Positions 42,486 to 55,100 of a stretch of DNA of 64,000 bases are shown here, in pieces. This stretch comes from Mycocentrospora acerina. Its lineage: Eukaryota; Ascomycota; Dothideomycetes; Pleosporales. The DNA lies in the NCBI GenBank assembly GCA_022701365.1, contig JAKUHH010000284.1, positions 620,001 through 684,000 of the forward strand, written 5' to 3'. Every line of letters starts with the position of its first letter. Positions within the stretch are counted from its first letter, which is position 1. A program made the translations under genes and the position numbers. The notes below the pieces were generated by a model that saw only the letters and a list, made by a program, of their open reading frames with translations, made no database searches and was not told the DNA's origin.

Positions 42486-44498
42486 ATGCAGTCTTCTTAC
42501 AGATCTCCCAGTCAGGATTTGTCAATGAAATCTACAGATAATGTTCCGTGGCCGGAAATGGGAATCGCAAGCAGCGAAACGCCCAAGAAACCTACATACA
42601 TTGAACAGGCTCTTGGACCTGGAGAGATACGACTTATTACATTCGTATCGGCCGGTGGCAAGTTAGAACTTCAGACCGTCTGCCATTCTATCGAATCTGG
42701 TATCCATTTCGACGCTATCTCTTACGTATGGGGTACAGGTGTTGCTTCAATTCCGATCATATGTAATGGGACCGCGCTCTCTGTGACCCCGGCTATGTGT
42801 GAAATGCTCGAGTACCTGTACAAGAATAGGCCGGATCCAAATCTCCCCATATGGATCGATGCTATCTGCATCAACCAGATTGATATGGATGAGAAAAAAA
42901 TACAGATACCACTCATGTGCCAGATATACTCATTGGCGACAGGTGTTATTGTTTGGTTAGGCCCTTCCACTTACGAAACTGACTTGTTTATCAACGATTT
43001 CCCTCGCGTATCAGCTATAGTAGCAAAGACTGCAGCAGATTTGAGAGTCGGGAAAGTCGATTATGGTTATGTGCCGGAGCAAGGGTGGCCTGTTAATGAC
43101 AACCCTTTTTGGGCAGGGTTGCTCTCTATTCTATGTGCGGAATGGTTCGCACGGTTATGGACGTTCCAAGAGGCTGTTCTAGCAAAGAAAGCCATCATAT
43201 TTTGTGGGGCATTGTGGCTTGACATGGACGAGTTTCTGAGATTTGTATTAGATGGGCATTACGAAATGACTTGTTTCCCTGATTTTCAAGATAGTAGCCC
43301 TGAGCAAGCCTCGAAAATCAGGTTGGCTTGGACTGAATGCACCACAATCCAGCACTACCGGCAAGGGACAATTTCTGGAAAAGGTCCAGTGGACGTTGCA
43401 CTTGTCGCAGGACTCTTACATAACACACGTTCTCGACACATGAAAGAGCAAGTAGACAGAATCTGGGCGATATCTGGTTTATTTCACTCCGATCTCCAAG
43501 CACTGCTAGCCCCATTGGTTGATTACAGCGAACCAGCTCGCAGACATCACTGGCTCACTTTGATTGAATGTTTGAAAGTTGTACTTCAAGAGAGTCAATC
43601 GTTCGGTATTTTTCGGATGCCCTCTTCCATCAAGGCCAAGAACAAGTCCTTGCCGTCATGGTGTCCAGATTTCGAAAATACCTCATTCCATTCCCCTTTG
43701 GACTGTACTTGGAACGATCCAACGAGCGAACTTTCTCCAACAATTCAGACGGTCTTAATTACCGAGAGTAAAGAATCGAGCGAAATGAAAACGAAAGATA
43801 TCGAACAGCACCCCCAAAAGTCAATTAAGACTACGAAAACTGACAACAAAGTACAAGTTCGGGGATTTCTGATTGATACCATCACCGAAGTTATAGATGA
43901 TGAGTTTTTGTACGACGTGGGGAAGAGCATAGAACACAAAGCTGCGCATGAATTTAACAGCAGTGATCCTGTGATTATTGCTGCTGTTAATTGGGAGTCT
44001 CGAAGCATTAACTTAGCTCGCCGTACCTACTACGGAACAGATGAAACAGAGGCCATTCCTCCCGAGTATCTCATGACATTCTTGAACGATTGCCGCATAA
44101 ACGAAAAAGCCGAGGCTGCATATACAGACGGGATGTCTGTAGTCAAAACAGATAATCCATTTGAGGCCCTTTGCCTACTAGAAAAACAAAGGCGCGATCC
44201 CGCTAATGCTTTTGCGACCAGGTTTAGATATCTGGTAGGTTCATCGATCTTTAGTACTAAAAGCGGACGAATTGGTTGTGCGACGCCTGGATGTAAACCT
44301 GGAGATAAGGTCTGTGTTTTCTATGGCGCACACCCCTTGTTTATCCTACGTCAACCCATTGCCAACGGACACACAAATATTGACTATGAAAAACTACCGG
44401 CGGAGTTAGTTGGTACGGCATTTATCCCACATCTCATGGAGCCTCATCAGTCAGACGCCGCACGAAGCGGACCGGACGAAAACTTTATTTTAAAGTGA
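42486..44498 (+). CDS. HET-domain (heterokaryon incompatibility) protein
   Basis: Single exon, 670 aa, from the first ATG (MQSSYRSPSQDLSMK). The HET domain covers about residues 70-250: GEIRLITFVSAG, FDAISYVWG, LPIWIDAICINQIDMDEK and IYSLATGVIVWLGPST, which are its three conserved blocks. FARLWTFQEAVLAKKAIIFCG follows. The C-terminus has the common HET-protein tail GCKPGDKVCVFYGAHPLFILR. No NACHT, ankyrin or WD repeats are attached. HET-domain proteins trigger cell death after fusion of genetically different hyphae when they recognise a partner; most family members have unknown partners. The neighbouring NmrA-like gene gives no hint of a pair. It is intronless, unlike many genes here. Confidence 0.9.
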   Translation: MQSSYRSPSQDLSMKSTDNVPWPEMGIASSETPKKPTYIEQALGPGEIRLITFVSAGGKLELQTVCHSIESGIHFDAISYVWGTGVASIPIICNGTALSVTPAMCEMLEYLYKNRPDPNLPIWIDAICINQIDMDEKKIQIPLMCQIYSLATGVIVWLGPSTYETDLFINDFPRVSAIVAKTAADLRVGKVDYGYVPEQGWPVNDNPFWAGLLSILCAEWFARLWTFQEAVLAKKAIIFCGALWLDMDEFLRFVLDGHYEMTCFPDFQDSSPEQASKIRLAWTECTTIQHYRQGTISGKGPVDVALVAGLLHNTRSRHMKEQVDRIWAISGLFHSDLQALLAPLVDYSEPARRHHWLTLIECLKVVLQESQSFGIFRMPSSIKAKNKSLPSWCPDFENTSFHSPLDCTWNDPTSELSPTIQTVLITESKESSEMKTKDIEQHPQKSIKTTKTDNKVQVRGFLIDTITEVIDDEFLYDVGKSIEHKAAHEFNSSDPVIIAAVNWESRSINLARRTYYGTDETEAIPPEYLMTFLNDCRINEKAEAAYTDGMSVVKTDNPFEALCLLEKQRRDPANAFATRFRYLVGSSIFSTKSGRIGCATPGCKPGDKVCVFYGAHPLFILRQPIANGHTNIDYEKLPAELVGTAFIPHLMEPHQSDAARSGPDENFILK

Positions 44499-45169
44499 TA
44501 GAATCTTGGCTATGGGTTTATGAGCACTCGCTTTGGGCTTAGTTGCGCCTTTTTAAGATAGTTGTGTAGGTAATTTTGCTAATGGAGTATCTTTCGTATG
44601 ATCAGGAAAAAGTGTCAATTATTACTCTACATTGTCTCTAGGGCTGAAATCTCATTAGTACCCCCTTTCCCAATTAGTCTTCGTTACCCTCAGCATCAAA
44701 TTTGATACAGATACAAAATTGACAGCTGTTATCAACATTGATTCTATATATTCCATTATGGCGATGGAAACTTTGAGCCACGTGTTAGCAGCTGAACCAA
44801 CAACTACAACGTTCATTGTAGTCTATATCTTAATACTTTTTTTCTTAAAAAACAGCACGGAAAATAGATAACGCAGGAAACAGCTTATCTCCGCGCCGCG
44901 AAAAGCTATACGCGATTTCGTAAGCAAGTACAGTTTCAGAAATGAATACATCTCTTGGGAGCATTCGGGTCGCAAAATTAGGGTCACAACTGTGCAATAG
45001 TAGCAACTAGTAGCATTTGTGCAATTATCAAGTCGGCTATTCTCGTTTTGGAATCTGTTATAGATTCAGTCATGTATATAAGTTAGAGGTTCATAAGTCG
45101 AAGTGTCTCATCAACCGACAGCTTTACATATTCTACCATCACATTAGTTTGAACTTCCAATATAAAAGT
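44499..45169. other. Intergenic, AT-rich, 671 bp
   Basis: Notably AT-rich sequence between the HET gene and the NmrA-like gene, with T- and A-runs around 44838-44852. No coding frame, transposon end or RNA gene supported. Confidence 0.55.
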
Positions 45170-46322
45170 ATGAGGGTTGGTATTTTGGGCGCAACAGGCC
45201 AAACTGGGTCAAGCATCGTGCAAGCTCTGTTATCTGAGCGTCACAAGTTTGTAAGACCTGCAGTTCTGTTTTTGGATTGGACAAGCTAATAAAGCCTTAC
45301 TCAGGAAGTCACTGCTCTTATCAGGCCATCGTCACTTTCAAAACCTGCAGTGATCAAACTCCAGGAGCAAGGAGTCAAGATTGTACCTCTCGATCTCACT
45401 AGCTCCGAAACAGAACTAGCCAAATCTATCCATGGAATAGACATCGTTATCTCCGCCATTTATGGTGGAAATGTGACGGATGAAATCCCACTTATCAACG
45501 CTGCGAAACTGGCAGGCGTCTCGAGGTACCTGCCATGCTTTTTTGCAACAGTAACTCCTCCTAAAGGTATTCTTCAATTACGAGATTCAGTGAGTCTTTT
45601 CACCATTACAGCCTCAATTCACGCACTGATCCAGCCTTCCAGAAAGAAGACGTCCTCAACCACATCAAGCTAGTCAAAATCCCCTACACCGTCATCGATG
45701 TCGGCTGGTGGTACCAAGTCAACCTTCCCCGTCTTCCATCTGGCCGCATTGATTACGCCCTCATGGGCTTACCGAATACTATATTCGGAGACGGAAATGT
45801 TCCCATCGCTCTCACAGATGTACGGGATGTTGGAGCATATGTTGCACGCATCATCTCCGACCCTCAAACTTTGAATCAAATGGTTTTCGCGTACAGTGAA
45901 ATTTTCACGCAGAATCAAATTTACGAGTTGCTAGAGAGGATTAGTGGAGAGAAGATCGAAAGGACATACGTAGGTGTCTTTCATCCAAGTTTTGGGAAGC
46001 TAGAGCTGACTTCTCGGTTTAGGTCACAGCAGAAGTTATCAAGGCTAAAATCAACGACTTGGAGGCGAAGCGCCCTACTTCATACTCCGCTGAGTTTGTG
46101 GAGTTGTCATATCTGCAGTACTGTTATTCCTGCAGTATCCGTGGAGACAATACGCCTGAGTATGCGCGGTACTTGGGCTATTTGCTCGCCAGTGATTTAT
46201 ATCCTGAAATCAAGGCAATTTCACTAGAGTCTTATGTACGAGAGGTCGTGGATGGGAAAGGGAAAAAGGTTTATGAGCATTTGGGAGACTTGTCTTCAGT
46301 CGGAGCCATTGATAAGAACTGA
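45170..46322 (+). CDS. NmrA-like / isoflavone-reductase-type NAD(P)-binding protein
   Basis: Four exons, 45170-45250, 45305-45589, 45643-45969 and 46023-46322, give 330 aa, all joined in phase 0. The N-terminus MRVGILGATGQTGSSIVQALL has the GxxGxxG dinucleotide loop. GIDIVISAIYGG and the segment KEDVLNHIKLVKIPYTVIDVGWWYQ are characteristic of the NmrA/isoflavone-reductase-like atypical short-chain dehydrogenases. FGDGNVPIALTDVRDVGAYVARII is the later conserved strand-helix. Members are either reductases of aromatic compounds or redox-sensing regulators without catalysis; which applies here is unknown. The 3' end of intron 2 was chosen at CTTCCAG because it keeps RDSKEDVL in frame; earlier AGs do not. 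Confidence 0.87.
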
Positions 46323-46684
46323 CAAGAGTGAAGTTCAAGGTTGTTCACTTGAAAGCAGGGGAACTCTTCGAGCTCATATAGTGATAGTCATTCATCAATA
46401 TCATCACTTTATCTTTTGAGTTTCTTATCAAGAATGCGTAACCAGACAACTTGTACGAAAGGAGGATAGTATCGGAATTGACCTTGGAGCGTTGCGAAGG
46501 TAGCGTGAGATGAAGGTCAACAGTACGTGCAGATACACAAAAGGATGCCAGACGAGCAACGACTACTCAATGCGCAATCAAAGTTGACCATATTTTTCAT
46601 TTGCTATACATTAACATCGTATATCTATGCGCACTGAGTGATAGATATGCCCAAATTTCCAACCCCATCTAACAGTCCGATTTC
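46323..46684. other. Convergent intergenic region
   Basis: 362 bp between the stops of the NmrA-like gene and NUP192. Two 3' UTRs are expected; nothing else seen. Confidence 0.55.
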
Positions 46685-49600
46685 TTACGAGAACATATTC
46701 GGTCGTGTCTTCTTTGTGCTCGATGACTCTTCGTACTGTTAAGAAATTAGTCTCCGAAATCTGTACGAACAGCCGATGTGTTGAAAACTTACCTGCAAGA
46801 ACTCTGTGATCTCAACTAACACGGTCCAACAGTCTACCAAATCCACCAAATCCTGTGACAACTCCCCAGACTGACCCGCGCCTACTTTGACACTCTTCTT
46901 GAAGATGGTAACCATACTATGCCTGTTGTCTTTCAAGAACTCACGAGCTTGGAAGACTGTTTGGTCGTTCTGTCGTCCCCTTGCAATGACTGCTGCGTTG
47001 ATGACCCGGAGGATAGACAACACAAGCGCGTAAAACTTGTTCAGCGCATCGGGGTCGTCAAACTCAAGACCAATATCCGGGTCGATGGAGAATATGCCCG
47101 ACTCACGTATGGCCGGGAATAGACCTGCATTAAGCACATACGCGGCGCCGAGACGAGACTGGCTCACGCGAAGGAGAAGTGCTAGACTGGCGTCGTAGTA
47201 AGATAGTAGAACGATGACTTGTGGAGCCGCCGCCGTATGAAGTTCTTCAGGAATGTGCTTGATATTGTCGACTAAGACGCCAACAAAATTGAGTGAGACA
47301 AATGACTCCAGAATATACTTCGACTGTTGACGAGTTGCGACTGCAACCAAGGCGTTCAAGAAGAGCAGAGCCGAGATTTTGCAAGTACCTTGGCCGCTGT
47401 AAGCGTCATCACAGACCACTTCGAGGAGATGGCTGCCACAATTTTTAACTGCATTGAGTGTATGGCGGCCAAGTGGAGAATTTGTTGTTGCTTTGTCGGA
47501 GGTGCCGTGAATGTATCGGAAGCATATTTGGTAACAGTACTCGCGAAGCTCAGGTGTGGAGATTGGACTGTAGATTCCTGTGAGTGCAGCGCGGAAGAGC
47601 TGAGATAAGCGGTCATTCGCAAAGTCTCCGGTCTTGTCAAAGGCTGTTGATGCAAAGTCGATCTTCTGAACGAAAGCTTCTGCCAGACTGGCAAGTTGCA
47701 AAGCAGTAAAGATGTCAGTGTTATAGGATTGCTCGAGCTTTGGCAAGATGACCTGCAGTGTTTGCAGAATGAAAGAAGACTGTGCCCCGGTTTCAAAATC
47801 GCAACTGTGCACTGCCACCATAAGTACCTGAACCCAAGACTGGAGAATTTCCTTGTGATAGCGTAGCAATTGAGTTCGACGATTCCAATCAACAAAGATT
47901 GTCATCGATATGTCTGCCTGCTGAGCCAATTCGATCTCTGTAGCCTCATCTCTGATCAGGCCATCTTTTCGCCAATATTTCATTTTGAGTCTAATGACTT
48001 GTTCGAGTAGCGGCAGTGAGTAAAGCGTGCTACCCTCGACTTCTTCTTGACACGAGGGAAGACTCACGCCCTCAAAGAATCGATGTTGATCTGGCAGCAA
48101 GCGTTCAGGATAATCGAATTCAATGAAGTCGAAAAGGTCGAAGATGGTCGGATTAGGTATCAAATCTTCTCCAGGTCGGATAGTGGTTCCAAGAAGGACT
48201 GATTGGATTCTTGACCTCATTGTGGGCATGCTTTCTTTAACGGATAGGCATAGTTCTCTCGATTCGTAATCCAAGAAAGCTGCACGTCGTTGAAGAAAAT
48301 TTTGAAGGGCAAGAGCAGGGGGGCCCGAAAAGAACTCGGAGAATTCACCAGCCGCACCCTCGAGTCCTTGTGCCAAAGACATGCCCTCCCAAGGGACATC
48401 AAGGTTGACCGGGAATAGCCGTGGTGCTTCAACGAATAACAACTGGTTGTCTCGTAGCTCCTCCATGACAATCGCACTTGTTAAAGGCGAGCGCCATAGT
48501 TTTTGGAGAACATCCCAGCATCGAGTTTTGAGCGCTGACCTCCAAGCGACGAATTGATCGCCGTCATTGTCGGGGTACTCAACGGCTAGAAGGAGGATAG
48601 CATGGAAAAGAGCTTGCCCATTCGACCAGAGAGTATCATCAGCAATACGGACGGTATTGCTTCCACACGAGAAGCCTAAGAGTATATGAGCTATGGTTGG
48701 CCTGAGGGATACCGCAGCGAGGCAACTGTTGAGAAAATTGAGAATTCGTAATTTGACAATATATCCAGATGCTTGCTCGCCAGCTTCAAGCTCCTCAGGA
48801 CTGAATCGCATCAAATTCGAGAGAGATCGGCCGATACGTTCTGCTTCGTTGTCTTTCTCAAGGATGCCGACTATCTTACTGCGGCCAGAACGTTGCCCGA
48901 AGCCTGCCGGTGAAACCGCTAGTTTTCGAGATGACGCCATCTTTTCAAGGAGTTGAAGTGAAGCAATAGTCAATGCTTCATGGCCGGTACCACAATAGAG
49001 GCCAAGGTCAACAATGATCTGCAAATTGTTGAGAACAGCGTCCTCAAACGAGGCGAGAGATAGATTCGAAACCGGCGAGTGTTGAAATGAGGGTTGCTGT
49101 TTAAGCACGGGTTTGACGATATCGAGATATGTTGCCTGGAGCTTCATCACCATATCCATTATCTCGATACTAAGCATCAACGATTGCACTAAAGGTGAAT
49201 CTGATGGAGAGGCATCAACCTCGTTCACATCATGATGTGATGCAGCGAAAAGAGCTTTGATCACTTTGTCGTTGAAGAGCCATTCCATTACGCGAGTGAA
49301 TGGATGGAGGGCAACATAGATGGCAAGAGAAGACGAGTCGATGACTGCATCTACGGGAATGCTAGATTTGTTCGCAAACACGACAAGATTCTCGTTGAAT
49401 GTCGAGAGACATGTTGCGATGAAGCGTAAGCACGTCCACCTCATGACATTGCGTTGCAGTGGATCAAGCACTTCTTGAGATCTTTCAGCAAAGACGTGTT
49501 GCATGACGAAATCAATGTAATTCTCAATGCCAGGCATTCGGCGCGAAGAGCCCAAACTTTCGGGAAATGGCAAAGTATCGTTAAGGCCCTCGTTCTCTGG

Positions 49601-51793
49601 ATAAGGCTCCACAAGTGAATGAAGGAGGCGAACGAAAGCGATGGATTCATCGTACCCATCTGCCAGAGTGGCCCAGAATTCGTCTCGTGCTGCAGATCCT
49701 AGCGTGTTGTTGGGTTTGGAGCCAACATAGAATCCGTTGACGGTCCAATCATCTAGTATATTCCACATAGCACTGGCTCGCATAGCATCTTTGCCTACCA
49801 GTAATGCCGAGAGAGCATCGTAAGCAGCTGCTCGAAGCCCGCTCTCTACCTTGTCTGCACACAGACCGAAGCAGATGCCGGCAAAGTCATATTCCTTCAC
49901 ATCAAGTATCCAGTTGCGCGCTGAAAGACTTTGACGGAAGACGTGTGCGAGGAGTCGGAGGTAACTCTCCAACATGGTAGCACTCTCAGGCTCTACGATT
50001 TGATCCACAGGGTTGGCCGGCTGGGTATACAGCCCACTTTGAATGGCCTTCTTTGGCTCATGGATATCCTTTTCAAACTCAAGAAGTTCATTCAGTATGT
50101 GAGTATAGCTTAGAGAGCTCGTCCTTCGAATCTTGCCCAGAGCAGAAGCGCCTTCCTCGAGCAAAAATTTGTGTGCCGCTTCTGCGTTGGCATCCCCTGT
50201 AGAAATAGCGCGTAACATTTCGCAAAACATAGCGATGCGAGGAGTAGGCTGTCGCTTAGCTGCCCATTGAAGGAAGCCGTATAAATTGCTTTCCTTGTCG
50301 CTCCAGAAGTCTTCTGCCGCATCCGGGAACCCGTCAAAAGCATATGCTACTACCATCATAAATCGTTCTAGATGTAGTGGATATTCTCCAGTAGAAAGCT
50401 GAAAATGCAATTGTAGCCGTCTTCGTTGGTCGTCCTCTTCGGTTTTCAACTTTCTCAATGTGTCTGGCATGTTGGTGATGAAGCAGTCGACAAAAGTTTG
50501 CACCTGTTCCATGATGAGAGTTTTGAAGAAGTCTTCAGGCTGCGCTGAATCCGGGCTCAAGACGGCGGTGTCTTGTAGTAGTGTCGACAGCATGCTCGTC
50601 TTCTGCGGGTCATACCAATGCGTGGGGCGAACATCCTGGCTAAAAGACAACATGAAATGAAATGCACCGTCATTGAGAGCTTTGAGGAAGACGTCCGATC
50701 GTGTGTCGGCCTCCTGCGCGAAGTTGATGTTCTGCATGGCCGGATCCTGGGGGTTGGGATCTACATATCTTCCACTGTACTCTGCAAGCCACCATGTTAG
50801 TGTCGCAGAATGCAGTGTCCTCGAAGCCCAGTTATCGCTCTCTCGGCCGACCATCAAAGTATCGTGAAGGGCGCGCGCGTCCTTGAGCAGTACATTGGTC
50901 TCGACAGCTGCCCAAGACATGATGCGAATGAGCATTGGCACGTAGTGGATGGTAACGAGGTCGTGCTTATCAAGCGTCTTTGCCTTTGCTATCAAACTCT
51001 TGAAGTTGTCGATGTTCACGTATCCAACCTTGATCATGTACGTGCATATGGCGGCCAGGTTCTCGTGCTGCCGTGTCAAGCTTTGACGTTGGAAAGACAT
51101 GATTTCCACGAAGCCGGGCAGAGGTACCTGTCCGACCACGTGTGTACTCTGCACACGGTCTGAAATCTGCTGTAGCCATTTTTCGATCGACTCCATGCTT
51201 ATCAGGCACTTTGTCCAGAACCCGAACGCGTTCGCTGGATTTGCTGCACCATCAACGCCGACTATGATCTGCACGGCCTGTTGCAACTGCGGCAGTCCCT
51301 CGACGTCGGCATCTGTATTTTCCAGCGCTGTTCTCATCAGGATGCGCAGACATAGCAGGACATATTCGCGGCGGCGGTGGAAGCGGATCACGGCCGTCTG
51401 CAGCTGTGAGCGGTCCAGCTCCTGGGCTTCACTCTGTGCACCTAGGAAGAGGGCGGCTGCATCGAGCTCGTCAAGGTTGAGGGCATCAGCCAGCTCTAGC
51501 GTCTGCTGTTTGAAGTCGTCGTTGACCTCGTATTCGTTGTCGTCGATCTTGATCTTGCCTGGCGCCGTCAGTCGCGCTCCGCAGCATTTGGGCGGCTGTC
51601 AATTGTTACCAGAGCTCAGTGCCTGTCTACTAGCGTCATTCTTGGGCTTCTTGTCCAGCAGCGTCTTCAAATCGTCGAGATGCGCCTCCAAATTTTGCAG
51701 CAGTCGCTCCAGCACAGGCAGCTGGAGGTCGATGTGGGCGCAGAGGTCGCGGTGCAGGCCCTGGAGGGCGGCGAGGCTGTCGTCTTCAGCCAT
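46685..51793 (-). CDS. NUP192: Nucleoporin NUP192 (NUP205 family)
   Basis: Three exons, 51610-51793, 46793-51558 and 46685-46735, give 1666 aa, near yeast Nup192 (1683). The start MAEDDSLAALQGLHRDLCAHID and a long helical solenoid with no catalytic motif fit the family. Recognisable segments include LDELDAAALFLGAQSEAQE followed by RRREYVLLCLR, and LDAVLNNLQ-type helices. It is a scaffold subunit of the inner ring of the nuclear pore complex, where it binds NUP53/NUP59 and NIC96. The last exon is 17 codons and ends KKTRPNMFS; intron 2 (GTAAGT...AACAG) removes an in-frame stop. My family assignment rests on length, N-terminal pattern and memory of homologs rather than on a short diagnostic motif. 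It is divergent from TEL1. Confidence 0.83.
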
Positions 51794-52171
51794 GGGAGTA
51801 TCGAATAGCAGCACTGCGCATAGTGCGCCGGGCAAGTGGGCGGCGGACGGGGGAGGGGAGGATGAGCGAGTGTCTGGCGCGTGTTTTCTTGGACGGGGAG
51901 CTTGCTCTCTGGAGCTCGAACTTTCGCCGACGCGCTAGACCCTTGAACGCGACTTCCCTTGGCTGCCTCACGACCATCACTCATCTCCGTCAGAGCTCCG
52001 CATCCACCACGGCCACGTTGAAGAACAGGCTTGACGATGCTACAGTGGTCGCTCGACTGCTAGGAACATGACGTGTTCATAAAGTATCTGACCAATTGCT
52101 CTTCTTGCTCGGGCAATGCCCATCTCCCCTCGTCCTCACTCTAAAACGGGACGGACCCTTGACTGACTATT
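51794..52171. promoter_or_regulatory. Bidirectional promoter region NUP192 / TEL1
   Basis: 378 bp between the proposed start codons of two large divergent genes. The TEL1 start is less certain, so the true interval may differ. No factor site claimed. Confidence 0.4.
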
Positions 52172-55100
52172 ATGGGGGCAACAAACATACAAGACGCAAA
52201 GAGTCAGTCTTCAGCCTCGTCAAATCGGTAATGGTGCTCATTTGTCTTAGTTCTCATCCAGTCTTCGCGCGTAGTCGACCGTACGAATGGCCTTAAAGAC
52301 CTCATCCACATCCTCAAGCACAACCGCGGCAAACCCAATCTTGAAGCTCTCGGTAACAAGGCATATCTGGCTCTATGTGAAGCGCTTTTCCAATGCTTGC
52401 GAGACGAGCGATTGTCATTCCGCAACAAAGCCAAGTCGTCCAGAACCAAGACCGCCGCACTTTTGCCTCTCTCAGCCTCGGCACTGCGCCATGTCGTTGC
52501 TACTGGTGTGCGAACGATCAAAGGATCTACGGTTGAGATAATCATAGATACCATTGTTGAAGTGCTTCCAGGCAAGGATGGGACACTGATCACACCACTT
52601 TTGGAAGATCTCCCCAAGGCTCTGCGATCCCTGCTTGAGTACCAGCCGCATGTTGAGCGCCTTTCTAAGGATTGTTGGGACACCACCGTCGACTTTTGTG
52701 TCGAGTCTCTCTCTGAGTTTTTCGGAGAGCCAGATCCTGAGCCTCAAAACAGTTGGAGTACCAATGTCTCTAGTCGAGGCCGTACTCCCTTCGAGTCGAC
52801 CGATGTGACATCCTCTAGAGCAAGCCCGCGCGAACCTGTCGCAAGGATCAAGTCGATCTCTGACGAATTTTTACATTCAGCAGAAGACTTTATACATTGT
52901 CTGCATTCACTCGTAAAGGCTTCAAACGCACCGGTACTAGACAAAGCCGAAGTTATCCTGACAACATTACACCAATTCTTACAGCGGAGAACAGGTCGCG
53001 GTAGTGTTGCTGCCGCCGCTCTTGCTGCCATTAACATGATCCTCGCCCGAGTCACCTTCCAATCACTTGAGCTGACAAAACGTTTTGTAAGGGAGCTTTT
53101 GCCTCTGATGAAGTCGATGTGGCCTGAGATACAGTTGCGCGATGAAATTCTGATCACTTTGATGTATACGGAGGCGCACATTTCTAGCCTTCTTGATGAT
53201 CCCGAGGAAGCAACGGTAAGATTTGATCTCGAGGCATTGATTGAGATTATCTACGGAGACTACCGACGTAGGCAAGATACCACTGCTCACCAGTATCTCG
53301 AAGAGGATCATCTCTGCTTCCGGTATTTTGAAAGGGCTGACAAGGGCATTCATCCCCTGAATACTGCTGCGTTTTCTATGGAAACAGAACATTCTCGCGA
53401 CGAGGGTTTATGGGCCACCGTGTCTACAATCGCACACTTCTCATTCAAACTTGATCAGAGGAAGCGCGTGTTGAACCACGATCGTGAAGGCAGCGAAGAG
53501 AGCTTCACCAAGCGGCCGCGCGTTACCCAGCTCTTTCATGAATACCTTCGCCATGTTCTTGAACCTCGATCTAACGCTAAACGGGCAGCTTTACAGGTTA
53601 TTGCTTTCATGGCTCAAGAAGGGCGACTTGATGAGGAAGACCTACAAACAATGCTGGAGAAACTTACATCTTGCATCTCTGACGAAAACCCAGTGCACTC
53701 GGTTTGGGCAATGATTGGCCTAGCAGCGTGAGTTCTACTTTGATTGCGGAAGAAAAGACGTCTAATTCCTCCAGGGCTGCCTTCCAGAAATCTGCAACAC
53801 ATGCGACTCTTCTGCCCTATTGGATCTCTGCGTGGCAAAGTGCATCTCGCGCTATCACTTCTTCGTCAAATTCGCGTGCTGCGTGTCATCTGATGGACGT
53901 TCTTCTGAGGCTCGACATCGTGCCCTACTCTACAATTTCGGAGATCGTTCAGTCCATGGTTTTATCTATCGAGCTGAGCGGTCCTGCATTGCTAACAGAG
54001 ACAAGTTCGTCTTTGATGACGACTATCATTCGGGAGCGAATCAAAGAGAACCCGACACACTTCAATCTGACTGCGGAGAGAGTTTCCAACTGGCTTTTCA
54101 ACAAGTGGACCCCTAGTATGTATCGCGCCTCCTCTTTAAATTGACTTACTTACAGTATGCGTAGGTTTATGGTCCGAGCGAACTTATTCTGCAGTCAGCG
54201 CCCGTCACTGCAATGCAAGCGATGTGTTGCGTGTTTTGTACGCTTGTCTGGATCGTCCTCTCAGTCTCGCAAAAGCGGCGTCTTTTCTCGTCCTAGGCCC
54301 TGTAGCCCAAGCTCGAGCTCATACGATTATGTACAAAGATCTCGCTGATTACCTCCTACTTCTCGACCAAATGGAAGACTTTTTAGTTCAGGTGAGTATA
54401 CCAGTAGCATCTTCAAAAGAAGCAACATCTGAACACCATTCAACGCAAGTTGAGAACAAGTTCCTTGACTTTTGTGCATCCGAGGTTGACAAGACGAGGC
54501 TCACCTGGAAGGAAAGTACACAAACAAATATTCAAGCTATTACATCTGACATGTTGCGTATTGTCACAAATCTGTGCATTATTACTCCCGCTATTTCGAG
54601 GATTTGCGATCCGGAAGATCGTCGTGTCTCTGCCCTAGATACATCTATTGATCTTCTATGTCAGTCATTCGTCAAAGTCTTGTCGAAGTCACAAGTGGAG
54701 CAATATAAAATCGATGCTGTTCTTGAAACTTGTACAAAAAGTCTTCCTGATATCAGCAGTGTACAGCGATTGACGTCGGACACATTCAAACAAGCAGGTG
54801 TGTGCATGCTCTCGCAGCATCTTTCCAAGGCCCTAGGCGATCGTAGGGAGATTATGCAATCTTTCCAAGCAGAAGTCGATGACTTCATGGATGTCGACGA
54901 CGGACCGGATTCTCAGATGACGAGCAATTCGAACGGACCCGATATCGATATCCCACGGCACGACTTTCAGGCAGTATCCGATGGACCTGCTCTTCGTGCA
55001 TCGTGTTCGGCATATTTGTACATGATATCTACGGTCGCCAATCACACTGAGCAAGAGAACAATCAGGAAATTCCATCGGACTTTGTAGACTACCTAATCT

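Noticed and set aside
54391..54460. Possible extra intron in TEL1 starting at GTGAGT
   Set aside because: The frame stays open across it and no 3' site gives a clearly better match to the family; it was left as coding, with some doubt.
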